Assembly (NCBI GenBank): GCA_002162755.1
Contig: MAAS01000028.1
Location: 1-48,898 of the forward strand
DNA from: Gammaproteobacteria bacterium 50_400_T64
GTDB taxonomy: Bacteria; Pseudomonadota; Gammaproteobacteria; Pseudomonadales; Porticoccaceae
DNA: 48,898 bases
Direction: 5' to 3'
Every line of letters begins with the position of its first letter. Positions within the stretch are counted from its first letter, which is position 1. Below the pieces are notes generated by a model. That model saw only the letters and a list, made by a program, of their open reading frames with translations, was not told where the DNA came from and did not search any database. Of the stretch, positions 1-8,043 are shown one piece after another. Position numbers and translations under genes: made by a program.

Positions 1-9
1 CACGTAATC

Positions 10-18
10 TGCTAGAAT
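10..18 (+). promoter_or_regulatory. Extended -10 element of uvrD
   Basis: TGC followed by TAGAAT reads as an extended -10 box. It ends only 9 bases before the uvrD ATG, so transcription would begin about at the start codon. Any -35 lies outside the window. No Shine-Dalgarno sequence is seen before the ATG. Confidence 0.4.
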
Positions 19-27
19 CCTCCGCCC

Positions 28-2181
28 ATGGATGTTACCTCAATAATCGATAGTCTTAATGCCGCCCAACGTGAGGCGGTGACCAGTGCCAACGCCCATC
101 AGTTGGTGTTGGCCGGTGCCGGTAGTGGCAAAACGCGGGTGCTGGTGCACCGCATTGCCTGGTTGATGCAGGTCGAGGGTTTGTCACCCTATCAAATACT
201 CGCCGTGACCTTTACCAATAAAGCGTCGCGGGAAATGCGTGAGCGCATCAGTGATTTGATCGGCTTTGCGCCCCAAGGTATGTGGGTCGGCACCTTTCAC
301 GGCCTCGCCCATCGGCTGCTGAAAATGCACTGGCGCGATGCCGGTTTGCCCGAGGGTTTTCAAATACTCGATGCCGATGATCAGCTGCGTGTCGTCAAAC
401 GGGTGTACACCGCTTTGAATATGGATGCGGAGAAGTGGCCACCCCGCCAGGCTCAGTGGTATATCAACGAGCAGAAAGATGAAGGCTTGCGCGCCGCCCA
501 TATTCAGCAAAGTCCCGATCCGTTTTCGGTGGCGATGCTGCAAATTTATCGCGGTTACGAAGAGGCTTGCCAGCGCGGTGGCCTGGTTGATTTTGGCGAA
601 CTATTATTACGCGCCCACGAGTTGTGGCTGAATAAGCCGGAACTGCTGGCTCATTATCAGGATCGCTTTCAACATATTCTGGTAGATGAGTTTCAGGACA
701 CCAACAGTATTCAATACGCCTGGTTGCGCGTGCTGGCGGGCAATAAGCTGGGCATGACGGCGGTGGGCGACGACGACCAGTCAATCTACGGCTGGCGCGG
801 TGCGAAGATTGAAAACATTCAAAACTACACCCATGATTTTGAGACGGTAAGCACGGTGCGGCTGGAGCAGAATTACCGTTCCACGGCGACTATTCTGAAA
901 GCCGCCAATGGAGTGATCTCCCAAAATGCCAACCGTCTCGGCAAAGTCCTGTGGACTGATGGCGAAGAAGGCGAGAAGCTGTCGCTGTACGCCGGCTTTA
1001 ATGAGCAGGACGAAGCGCGCTTTATCGGCGAGCGAATTCAGGACTGGATTGCTAAGGGCAATATGCGCAGCGATGTGGCGATACTCTATCGCTCCAACGC
1101 CCAGTCGCGGATTCTTGAAGAAGCTCTGCTGCGCCTGCAAATTCCCTATCGCATTTACGGCGGCCACCGTTTTTACGAGCGTCTCGAAATTAAAAATGCC
1201 CTCGCCTACTTACGCCTGTTAATGAATCGCCACGACGATGCGGCCTTTGAGCGGGTGATTAATACCCCGACGCGCGGCATTGGTGATAAAACCGTACAGC
1301 GTTTACGCGATACGGCCCGCGCCGCCAATCAGTCCATGTGGGCGGCGGCCGAAAGCGAGGTTGAGAACTTACCGGCCCGTGCCAGTAATGCAGTACGCGG
1401 GTTTTTGGCGATGGTGGCGGAGCTGGCCGAAGATTATCAAAGCTTGACCCTCGATGGCCTGACGGATCAGGTATTGGAAGCATCGGGCTTGCTGGAGTTT
1501 TATCGCCGCGAAAAGGGCGAGCGCGGGCAAACTCGTGTTGAAAACCTCGAAGAATTAATTAATGCCTGCCGGGCCTACGAAGCGCCCGACCCCGATACCC
1601 CCGCCCTACCCCAGTTTATTGACGAAGCCGTGCTCGATGCCGGTGAGCGCCAGGCCGAAAGCGATGAAGATGCCATCCAGCTGATGACCCTGCATTCGGC
1701 CAAAGGGCTGGAGTTTCCGCTGGTGTTTATGGCCGGTATGGAGGAAAACCTCTTCCCCCATAAAATGTCGCTGGAAGAATCGGGTCGTCTCGAAGAAGAG
1801 CGCCGCCTGTGTTACGTCGGCATTACTCGGGCGATGGAAAAGCTCTACCTGACCTTTGCGGAGACACGACGGCTTTACGGGAAGGAGAGTTTCAATCGGG
1901 TGTCGCGCTTTATCCTCGATATTCCCAGTGATGTGCTCGAAGAGGTACGGCTATCGGCCAATGTCTCTCGCCCCACCAGCTTTGTTAAAAAGGCGACGCT
2001 GAGTGATGACGGTGAGGGCTCGGGTTTGGGCCTCGGTCAGCAGGTGAAGCACAAAATATTCGGTGAAGGCGTGATCCTCAGTTTTGAGGGCAGTGGCCCG
2101 AATGGCCGCGTGCAGGTTAACTTTGCCAATGAAGGCACCAAGTGGATGGTGTTGCAGTACGCCAAGCTACAGCCTGCATAA
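28..2181 (+). CDS. uvrD: DNA helicase II UvrD
   Basis: Superfamily 1A 3'-5' DNA helicase that removes the UvrABC-excised oligonucleotide and nicked strands in mismatch repair. The 717-residue length fits UvrD. The Walker A motif AGAGSGKT places Lys at residue 35, and the Walker B/motif II DEFQD lies near residue 220. The GDDDQSIYGWRGA motif III region, the QNYRS motif and the LCYVGITRA motif VI region follow. The C-terminal tail (KHKIFGEGVI onward) is the small Tudor-like UvrD tail. The N-terminus MDV..DSLN..QREAV matches the family start, so the ATG at 28 is kept although no ribosome binding site precedes it. Rep and PcrA are related alternatives, but the tail and start favour UvrD. Confidence 0.96.
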   Translation: MDVTSIIDSLNAAQREAVTSANAHQLVLAGAGSGKTRVLVHRIAWLMQVEGLSPYQILAVTFTNKASREMRERISDLIGFAPQGMWVGTFHGLAHRLLKMHWRDAGLPEGFQILDADDQLRVVKRVYTALNMDAEKWPPRQAQWYINEQKDEGLRAAHIQQSPDPFSVAMLQIYRGYEEACQRGGLVDFGELLLRAHELWLNKPELLAHYQDRFQHILVDEFQDTNSIQYAWLRVLAGNKLGMTAVGDDDQSIYGWRGAKIENIQNYTHDFETVSTVRLEQNYRSTATILKAANGVISQNANRLGKVLWTDGEEGEKLSLYAGFNEQDEARFIGERIQDWIAKGNMRSDVAILYRSNAQSRILEEALLRLQIPYRIYGGHRFYERLEIKNALAYLRLLMNRHDDAAFERVINTPTRGIGDKTVQRLRDTARAANQSMWAAAESEVENLPARASNAVRGFLAMVAELAEDYQSLTLDGLTDQVLEASGLLEFYRREKGERGQTRVENLEELINACRAYEAPDPDTPALPQFIDEAVLDAGERQAESDEDAIQLMTLHSAKGLEFPLVFMAGMEENLFPHKMSLEESGRLEEERRLCYVGITRAMEKLYLTFAETRRLYGKESFNRVSRFILDIPSDVLEEVRLSANVSRPTSFVKKATLSDDGEGSGLGLGQQVKHKIFGEGVILSFEGSGPNGRVQVNFANEGTKWMVLQYAKLQPA

Positions 2182-2245
2182 GAAATTACAGCCTGTATAG
2201 ATAGAAAGTATCGGCATAATTAATAAAAAGTAAGGTAAACAAACA

Positions 2246-3367
2246 ATGATAAAAAAGTTAGCGATCAGTGTTCTGGTACTTTTATTAGCGGCCTGCGGTG
2301 AACAACAGGCGGCAAGCTCCTCCGAGGGGGGCGCTGCCGTTGCAGAGCAAAAAACCTTCAAATGGAAGCTGGTCACCACCTGGCCGAAGAACTACCCCGG
2401 CCTGGGCATGGCGCCGGAAAATTTCGCCACACTAGTTGACCGCATGAGCCAGGGTCGCCTGAAAGTGAAGGTCTACGGTGCCGGGCAAATGGTGCCTGCA
2501 ATGGAGGTCTTTGATGCCGTCTCACAAGGCACGGCAGAAATGGGCCACGGTGCAGCCTATTACTGGAAGGGCAAAACGCCGGCTTCCGTGTTTTTCACCT
2601 CGGTGCCCTTTGGCCTTAATGCTCAGGAAATGAATAGCTGGTTGTACCACGGCGGTGGCATGGCGCTGTGGCGCGAAACCTATGAACCCTTCAATCTCGT
2701 CCCTTTTGCTGGCGGTAATTCCGGTGTGCAAATGGCCGGCTGGTTTAATCGGGAAATTAACAGCCTTGAAGATCTGCAGGGTTTGAAAATGCGCATCCCG
2801 GGCATTGGTGGTGAGGTGATTACCCGTGCTGGCGGCGAAGCGGTGACCATCCCCGGCGGCGAGCTTTACACCGCAATGCAAACCGGTGTGATCGATGCGA
2901 CTGAATGGGTTGGCCCCTACAACGATCTCGCCTTTGGTTTTCATCAGGTGGCCAAATACTACTATTACCCGGGTTGGCACGAGACGGGTTCGACCCTAGA
3001 ATTAATCATCAACAAAGATGCCTGGGAATCTCTGCCCGATGACCTGCAGGCCATGGTTGAAACGGCGGCACGCACGGTGAATCAGGACATGCTTGATGAA
3101 TACACCGCCCGCAACAATGCGGCGTTGGTGCAACTGGTTGACGAGCACGGCGTGCAACTGCGTCGCCTGCCGGACGATGTGCTGATTAAGCTCAAGGCGC
3201 TCACTAAAGAAGTGCTCGATGAACTGGTTGCCAATGATCCGCTGGCGAAAAAGGCCCGCGATTCGCTGCAGGCCTTTCAGTCGCAGGTCACGGACTACCA
3301 CGAGATTTCAGAAGAGGCCTACTATCGCGCCCGCCGTTTGGGGACGGAGTCGACAGTACAAGAGTGA
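2246..3367 (+). CDS. TRAP transporter solute-binding lipoprotein (DctP/TakP-like)
   Basis: Substrate-binding protein of a TRAP transporter, probably for an organic or keto acid. The N-terminus is a lipoprotein signal with the lipobox LLAAC, so Cys17 should be lipidated; Gly at +2 predicts no inner-membrane retention. The mature part has the DctP-family run TWPKNYPGLG, the central MRIPGIGGEV segment and the specificity region TEWVGPYNDLAFG, which resembles the TakP subgroup for 2-oxo acids. The 373-residue length is normal. No dctQ or dctM membrane gene lies nearby, so this is an orphan binding protein. The substrate is inferred from subgroup resemblance only. Confidence 0.85.
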   Translation: MIKKLAISVLVLLLAACGEQQAASSSEGGAAVAEQKTFKWKLVTTWPKNYPGLGMAPENFATLVDRMSQGRLKVKVYGAGQMVPAMEVFDAVSQGTAEMGHGAAYYWKGKTPASVFFTSVPFGLNAQEMNSWLYHGGGMALWRETYEPFNLVPFAGGNSGVQMAGWFNREINSLEDLQGLKMRIPGIGGEVITRAGGEAVTIPGGELYTAMQTGVIDATEWVGPYNDLAFGFHQVAKYYYYPGWHETGSTLELIINKDAWESLPDDLQAMVETAARTVNQDMLDEYTARNNAALVQLVDEHGVQLRRLPDDVLIKLKALTKEVLDELVANDPLAKKARDSLQAFQSQVTDYHEISEEAYYRARRLGTESTVQE

Positions 3368-3433
3368 AGTTGTTGTGATGGTTGATTTTCAGTGCTAACA
3401 ATGAGATCGCGTTAAGCTTTTCTACTCGTAAAA

Positions 3434-3610
3434 GCCCTCTGAGGAGCCTCTGAACAAGTCATGAACTCGTACCTGACGGCTAAAATCATCAGCTTCCTCG
3501 TTGCAAAGCTTCGCAATAGCTCGCTATTACGCGCACTTTGCGCCTTGAATCTAAAGATTTTAGCTCGCCATCTACTTCGTCCAGACTTATCCATAGGCTC
3601 CCTAAAGGGC
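3434..3610. repeat. 177-bp imperfect hairpin element (MITE-like)
   Basis: The two ends are 27-base inverted repeats (3434-3460 and 3584-3610) that match at 21 of 27 positions and share GGAGCCT and AAGTC blocks. Inside, GCTAAAATC at 3479-3487 faces GATTTTAGC at 3556-3564. The centre folds on itself: GCAAAG at 3503-3508 faces CTTTGC at 3536-3541 around complementary CAATAGC/GCTATTA stretches. The whole element can therefore fold as one long stem. No clear target duplication is seen. It resembles a non-autonomous miniature element or a dispersed structured repeat; other copies cannot be checked from this window. Confidence 0.65.
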
Positions 3611-3694
3611 ATTCAAGGAGTGAGCCGTGACCAGAGTTGTTTCTATCTTTAAGAATAAAGCCCCGTTTATTACGCCTATCGGCGTCCCGGCCCC

Positions 3695-3838
3695 GTGTCG
3701 GAAGGCACCCGATTAGTACTGACCTGTATGGGCCTGCATTGGTTTCCGGCCCTCAAATGCTGGACTAATGCGCCAGATAACTGGATGCAGGAGCAGGTGC
3801 AAGTACTGTTGAATCAATATGACAGGCGACGCTTTTAA
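3695..3838 (+). pseudogene. 47-residue gene remnant of unknown origin
   Basis: An open frame beginning with GTG ends in TAA and encodes a compositionally plausible C-terminus rich in Trp, Leu and Gln (LHWFPALKCW, then NWMQEQVQVLL). There is no ribosome binding site, and the frame is closed by a stop a short way upstream, right after the hairpin element. It looks like the 3' end of a gene whose front was lost. I cannot name the family; an SRPBCC-type protein is only a guess. Confidence 0.3.
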
Positions 3839-3886
3839 GGCGTAGTGCGTATCTTCTGAAGATATACGGTTTTGCAAGGTAAGTGC

Positions 3887-4075
3887 TTACTTACCGCGCT
3901 GCTGCCGATAAACCAGTACTTCTGTGGCGGAGGGCAATGACATCAGTTCTATCATGATGTCGTCGGGTTCTTCAAAAATAACTGCCTTTACAGTGCCATA
4001 ACCCTTGAGTGGTAAATCCAGTGGCTCGGTATAACACGCAATGCCCACCCTTCGGGCGTTCCTGTGGTACCCCAT
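3887..4075 (-). pseudogene. Truncated glyoxalase/VOC-family gene (3' half)
   Basis: The 62 residues read GIACYTEPLDLPLKGYGTVKA, followed by VIFEEPDDIMIELM. This is the C-terminal metal-ligand half of a VOC (glyoxalase/extradiol dioxygenase) domain, where family members have a DPDGN-Glu turn. The N-terminal half is missing: going upstream, the frame meets the TAG stop of the AraC-type regulator after six more codons. The two coding remnants share a reading frame across that stop. A deletion that fused a lost VOC gene to the regulator's 3' end explains this. A functional short protein is unlikely. Confidence 0.6.
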
Positions 4076-4093
4076 AACGGCGTTATTGGAGCG

Positions 4094-5098
4094 CTAGTCG
4101 TTTGTCGCTCTGAATAACTTTGCTCGTACGGTATCTCGATAGCGGCCGGGAGGGACGTTGAACTGGCGTTTGAAGAGTTGGGTTAGAAAAGACACGTCCT
4201 GGTAACCACAGCGATTGGCGATTTCCGCCAGCGACAGATTGCTGTGTTGCAGTAAGTCTTTGACCGCATTGAGCCGTAATTCCTGTAGGTAATTGAGCGG
4301 GCTTTTATCGAGGGCACTTTTAAAGCGCCGGTTAAACGTGCGCAGGCTCATTTCAAATTGTTCGGCCAGGGCGGTAATGTGAATGGTTTTGTGTAGGTTA
4401 TCCTGCATCCAGATTTGCGCTTGAACGATCTGTTCGTCCGGGTGCTGGGTGGCTTCTCCGCTGTAGTATTTGGTGGGTTCGAATGAGTTGCGAATCTCAT
4501 GGAAGAAGTTGCGCTGCACGATATTGGCCACTGCTCGCCCGTACCAGCGATAGACGATATTCACCATTAATTCAGCCAGGGCGTTGATGCTGGCGGCGCA
4601 ATAGAGGTTGCCTGCTCGGGTAATAAAGTACTGGCGGGTGAGTTCAACCTTGGGGTAGTCGCGCTGAAATTGATCGAAATAATGCCAGTGGGTGGTGGCG
4701 GCTTTGCCATCAAGTAGACCCGCTTCCGCCAGATAACAACAGCCGGTGCCGACAGCGCTAATAATAGAACCCTGTTCGTGATGCTTGACCAACCAGGGCA
4801 AGAATTCACTGTGGCGACGAATGATGGGGCGTGGGTTGCGCCAGAAACCGGGGATGTGGACTAAATCGTAGCGGCCAATATCGTCTCTCAGAGATGCCGT
4901 TGGCGTAAGGCTAAAACCAGATGATGAGGCCACAGGCTCGCCACTTAGCGAGATGGAGTGAATTTCAATGGGGCGGGCATCGCGCCTGTTGGCAAGGGCT
5001 GAACCGGCCGCAGTGTTGAGGATTTCAATCGGCAAGGTGGCACTGGTCGCGAGCAGGTTTTCGCTGAGAATAACGGCAACGCGGTAGGGTTCTTCCAT
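4094..5098 (-). CDS. GlxA-type AraC-family transcriptional regulator
   Basis: Transcription factor with two domains. Residues about 6-180 form a DJ-1/PfpI-like ligand domain (VHIPGFW, then SIISAVGTGCCYLAEAGLLDG, with Cys pairs at the nucleophile-elbow position). Residues about 230-325 form the two-helix-turn-helix AraC domain (ITALAEQFEMSLRTFNRRFK and LAEIANRCGYQDVSFLTQLF). The 334-residue length is usual for GlxA-like regulators. It is divergent from fabY across a 132-bp gap and lies just before the truncated VOC gene. Its ligand and targets are unknown; the neighbours make fabY or its own operon candidates. Confidence 0.88.
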   Translation of the reverse strand: MEEPYRVAVILSENLLATSATLPIEILNTAAGSALANRRDARPIEIHSISLSGEPVASSSGFSLTPTASLRDDIGRYDLVHIPGFWRNPRPIIRRHSEFLPWLVKHHEQGSIISAVGTGCCYLAEAGLLDGKAATTHWHYFDQFQRDYPKVELTRQYFITRAGNLYCAASINALAELMVNIVYRWYGRAVANIVQRNFFHEIRNSFEPTKYYSGEATQHPDEQIVQAQIWMQDNLHKTIHITALAEQFEMSLRTFNRRFKSALDKSPLNYLQELRLNAVKDLLQHSNLSLAEIANRCGYQDVSFLTQLFKRQFNVPPGRYRDTVRAKLFRATND

Positions 5099-5230
5099 GA
5101 TAAGTTCCGGTTATGGGCGGCCTGGCTGAAATGCCATATGGAATGGCTACTATAGCCATTAATGACGGCCTTCACACCGCTTAGAATCAGCCAAGTTATG
5201 TTCAATCTATGAATAAGGTAGCAACACACA

Positions 5231-7111
5231 ATGTCAATTTTGCCCGTTATTGTTGGATACGGCGGTGTTAATCCCGCTGGAAGAAGCTCATTTGACCAGG
5301 CTTACCGCCGTATGGTGCTGGAAAACCTGGCTCAGGAAGAGCAGGAAAAAACGATTGCCGGTCTGGCTTGCATGATGAAGCTGGTCAGCTGGAATGGTTC
5401 CGCCTATGAAGATAGTGCTGGCAAAACACTGAGCCTTGCCGAGGTTTCTGCGCGCTATGCCGCCGAGGTGTGCGACAAAACATTGATCCGTCGTATCGAA
5501 TCGAATCACTACGACCCCGATGCGGCGTTTTGCCAAAAGACGCTGATAACAGATTCCAGCGAAGAAATGATGACATTCCGCACCCGGAAAAAGAGTTTGC
5601 CCGATGAAATACCGGCAAATTGGCAGGTTATTCATTGTGAAAAAGGCATGGTGGAAGTCACGATTAAAGGTCAGCAGGAATGGCGCATCCCCACCACCCG
5701 GAATATGTCGGTTAAAGCAGCGGGCCAGTTGCCAACAGGTTTCGAGCCGGGTGAACTCTACAATTCCCGCTTTCAGCCTCGGGGTTTGCAGATGGCATTG
5801 TTTGGCGCTACCGATGCCGTGCGCTCAATAGGCATTGACTGGCAAACCATTTGCGATGCCGTGCAGCCCGACGAAACGGGTGTTTACGCGTCCAGTGCGA
5901 TGGGCCAGTTGGCCGATGAAGGCCTTGGAGGTTTGATGACTTCCCGCCAGCTGGGCGGTCGGCCGACCTCTAAACAAGTGCCAATGGGTTTGACCAGCAT
6001 GCCGGCTGATTTTGTGAATGCTTATGTATTGGGCAACCTTGGTCATACCGAATCGGTCGCCGGTGCCTGTGCTAGCTTTTTATACAACCTGCGTGCAGCG
6101 GTGAGTGACATCCGCAGTGGCGCACGCCGTGTGGCCGTTGTGGGCTGTGGCGAAGCGCCTATTCTGCCTGAGATTATGGAGGGCTATACCAACATGACCG
6201 CGCTGGCCACGGAAGCGGAAATGGAGGCTTTGGGTGATAGCGATCCCCGGCGCTACAGTCGCCCCTTTGGCGAGAATGCCGGTTTTGTGATGGGTGAGTC
6301 GGCGCAATATATTGTGCTGATGGACGATGCGCTGGCGATCGAGCTGGGTGCGGATATCTTCGGTGCAGTGCCCGATGTGCATGTTGATGCTGATGGCATT
6401 AAAAAATCGATTTCTGGGCCGGGGCCGGGCAACTACATTAGCTTTAGTAAGGCGGTTGCTACTGCGCGTAATATTCTCGGCGAAGAGGCCGTGCGCCAAC
6501 GCAGCTTTGTCATGGCTCACGGCTCGAGCACGCCGCAGAATCGAGTGACTGAATCGATTATTTTTGAACGTGTTGCCGAAGCCTTTGGTATTAGTGACTG
6601 GCCGGTGTGTGCAGTTAAAGCTTTTGTTGGCCACTCACTGGCCCCCGCCAGTGGCGATCAAATCATGACGGCCATTGGTGCGATGCGCCACGGCTTGATT
6701 CCTGGCATTAAAACTATGGATGCCGTTGCCGATGATGTTTATCAGCAGCGTCTGAACTTCCCGCTGCAAGATTTGCCCGCTGAGAAAGACGTAGCCTTTA
6801 TTAATGCCAAAGGTTTTGGCGGCAATAATGCGACGGGGGTGTTGTTCTCCGGCCGCGTTGCTGAACAGATGCTCGCCAAACGCCATAGCAGTGGCTGGGA
6901 CGACTATTGCCAACGCCGCGAGGCAACCCGTGAGCAGGCAGCCGATTATGAAACCCGTGCTGATCACGGTGAGCTAGCCCCGATTTATCGCTTTGGCGAA
7001 GGTGTGATTGGTGACGATGAGGTATTGATTTCAGATCAGGCCATCAGTTTGCCGGGTTACGGTAAGCCTGTACCTTTGACCGGTGAAAATCCCTACGACG
7101 ATATGCTTTAG
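5231..7111 (+). CDS. fabY: Beta-ketoacyl-ACP synthase FabY-type
   Basis: Large condensing enzyme that in Pseudomonas aeruginosa (PA5174 family) starts fatty acid synthesis by condensing acetyl-CoA with malonyl-ACP. The 626-residue length is well above FabB/FabF (about 410) and fits FabY, because of an N-terminal extension of about 170 residues. The ketosynthase triad is visible: Cys280 in GACASF, His430 in MAHGSS and His468 in FVGHSLAP. A glycine-rich end motif, GFGGNN, follows. An AAGG ribosome binding site precedes the ATG. It is monocistronic, divergent from the AraC-type regulator and followed by a strong hairpin. Confidence 0.85.
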   Translation: MSILPVIVGYGGVNPAGRSSFDQAYRRMVLENLAQEEQEKTIAGLACMMKLVSWNGSAYEDSAGKTLSLAEVSARYAAEVCDKTLIRRIESNHYDPDAAFCQKTLITDSSEEMMTFRTRKKSLPDEIPANWQVIHCEKGMVEVTIKGQQEWRIPTTRNMSVKAAGQLPTGFEPGELYNSRFQPRGLQMALFGATDAVRSIGIDWQTICDAVQPDETGVYASSAMGQLADEGLGGLMTSRQLGGRPTSKQVPMGLTSMPADFVNAYVLGNLGHTESVAGACASFLYNLRAAVSDIRSGARRVAVVGCGEAPILPEIMEGYTNMTALATEAEMEALGDSDPRRYSRPFGENAGFVMGESAQYIVLMDDALAIELGADIFGAVPDVHVDADGIKKSISGPGPGNYISFSKAVATARNILGEEAVRQRSFVMAHGSSTPQNRVTESIIFERVAEAFGISDWPVCAVKAFVGHSLAPASGDQIMTAIGAMRHGLIPGIKTMDAVADDVYQQRLNFPLQDLPAEKDVAFINAKGFGGNNATGVLFSGRVAEQMLAKRHSSGWDDYCQRREATREQAADYETRADHGELAPIYRFGEGVIGDDEVLISDQAISLPGYGKPVPLTGENPYDDML

Positions 7112-7119
7112 ATTTTAAT

Positions 7120-7151
7120 ACCTAAGCTGCGCTCGATGGTGCAGCTTAGGT
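7120..7151. terminator. Hairpin between convergent fabY and carbonic anhydrase genes
   Basis: A perfect 11-bp stem, ACCTAAGCTGC with GCAGCTTAGGT, encloses a 10-base loop 8 bases after the fabY stop. T-runs on either side are weak (TTTTAA on one flank, TCTTG on the other). The position between convergent genes suggests a shared terminator. Confidence 0.7.
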
Positions 7152-7172
7152 CTTGAGTTGGAAGTTGTTCCG

Positions 7173-7727
7173 CTAGTCCTGTTCAGCCAGATACTGATCC
7201 TTCAGTTTCACATAGTTGCCTGCCGTATAGGGGAAGTAGTCAATTTCACTTTGTGTCAGCGCGCGGGCTTGTTTGCAGGGGCTGCCGAAGTAGAGGTGGC
7301 CACTCTTTAAGGTTTTGCCGGGTGGCACCAAAGTACCGGCGCCGATAATCACATTGTCTTCCACTACCACGCCGTCCATAACGGTCGAGCCAATACCCAC
7401 TAAAATGCAATTGCCCAGGGTGCAGCCGTGGAGGGTGACATTGTGGCCAACGGTGACATCGTTGCCGATGGTAGTTGGCCAGCCGCCGGGGTTGTAGTCG
7501 CTGGCATGGGTAATATGAACCACTGTGCCATCTTGAATACTGCTGCGCTGGCCGATGCGAATAGAATGCATGTCGCCACGAATCACCGCGCCGGGCCACA
7601 CCGAGCTGTCGTTACCGAGTTCGACATCGCCGATGACGGTTGCTGCCGCGTCCACAAAGCAACGTTCGCCGAGTTTAGGGGTGTGGCCGTTAAAGCGGCG
7701 GATGGCGGTTGTATTGTCGACTGGCAT
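7173..7727 (-). CDS. Gamma-carbonic anhydrase family protein
   Basis: Left-handed beta-helix protein of the YrdA/PaaY/CaiE group, carbonic-anhydrase-like hexapeptide-repeat enzymes with a trimeric fold. Repeated hexapeptides run through residues 20-150 (VIGDVELGNDSSVWPGAVIRG, TIGNDVTVGH, CILVGIGSTV). Zinc-ligand histidines are seen in VVHITH and in VGHNVTLHGC. The 184-residue length is normal. Actual activity varies in the family. The gene is divergent from the YheV-like gene, an arrangement I recall from Pseudomonas. Confidence 0.9.
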   Translation of the reverse strand: MPVDNTTAIRRFNGHTPKLGERCFVDAAATVIGDVELGNDSSVWPGAVIRGDMHSIRIGQRSSIQDGTVVHITHASDYNPGGWPTTIGNDVTVGHNVTLHGCTLGNCILVGIGSTVMDGVVVEDNVIIGAGTLVPPGKTLKSGHLYFGSPCKQARALTQSEIDYFPYTAGNYVKLKDQYLAEQD

Positions 7728-7802
7728 GGCTCTATGTCCTTGAAATTGTGTGAGCTGTTATTATAGCGGGCTTTATGAACTGGGTTTGAACGGGAGTTTG
7801 TG

Positions 7803-8027
7803 GTGGCTAATGTGATTAAACGCTTTATAGCGGGGGCAGTGTGCCCGCGCTGCGGGGAGATGGATAAGTTGGTGGTTTATCGTCAGGACGAACGTGACTA
7901 TCGTGAATGTGTCAGCTGTGATTTTGCCGAGGAGATGTTGTTTACCCAGCCTTCTACAGATCTAGAAACCCGCGCCAATCGGGATTTAGACAGACAGACC
8001 ATCAAGTTTGTCGATGCCTCAAAATAA
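7803..8027 (+). CDS. yheV: YheV-like zinc-ribbon protein
   Basis: Small 74-residue protein with two CxxC pairs, CPRC and CVSC, spaced as in a zinc ribbon, preceded by the family opening IKRFIAGA. This matches the YheV family of putative metal-binding proteins of unknown role. Two GTG codons are possible starts. GGAG at 7793-7796 is 6 bases from the GTG at 7803 but only 3 from the one at 7800, so 7803 is chosen. It is divergent from the carbonic anhydrase gene. Confidence 0.75.
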   Translation: MANVIKRFIAGAVCPRCGEMDKLVVYRQDERDYRECVSCDFAEEMLFTQPSTDLETRANRDLDRQTIKFVDASK

Positions 8028-8043
8028 AAGGTGTAGCCTGAGA

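Larger units (their letters stand above)
3368..3886. other. Gene-poor accessory interval
   Basis: This 519-bp gap separates the TRAP lipoprotein gene from the glyoxalase remnant. It holds the hairpin element and a short open fragment at 3695-3838. The short open frames across the hairpin are by-products of its inverted repeats. No promoter or RNA gene was recognised. Confidence 0.6.

Noticed and set aside
3412-3652. Two overlapping small open frames (66 and 63 residues) on opposite strands
   Set aside because: They are products of the hairpin element's inverted repeats, have no ribosome binding sites, and their sequences mirror the repeat.
6080-6634. 184-residue frame opposite fabY
   Set aside because: Antisense shadow within a clearly coding, motif-bearing gene; no family features.
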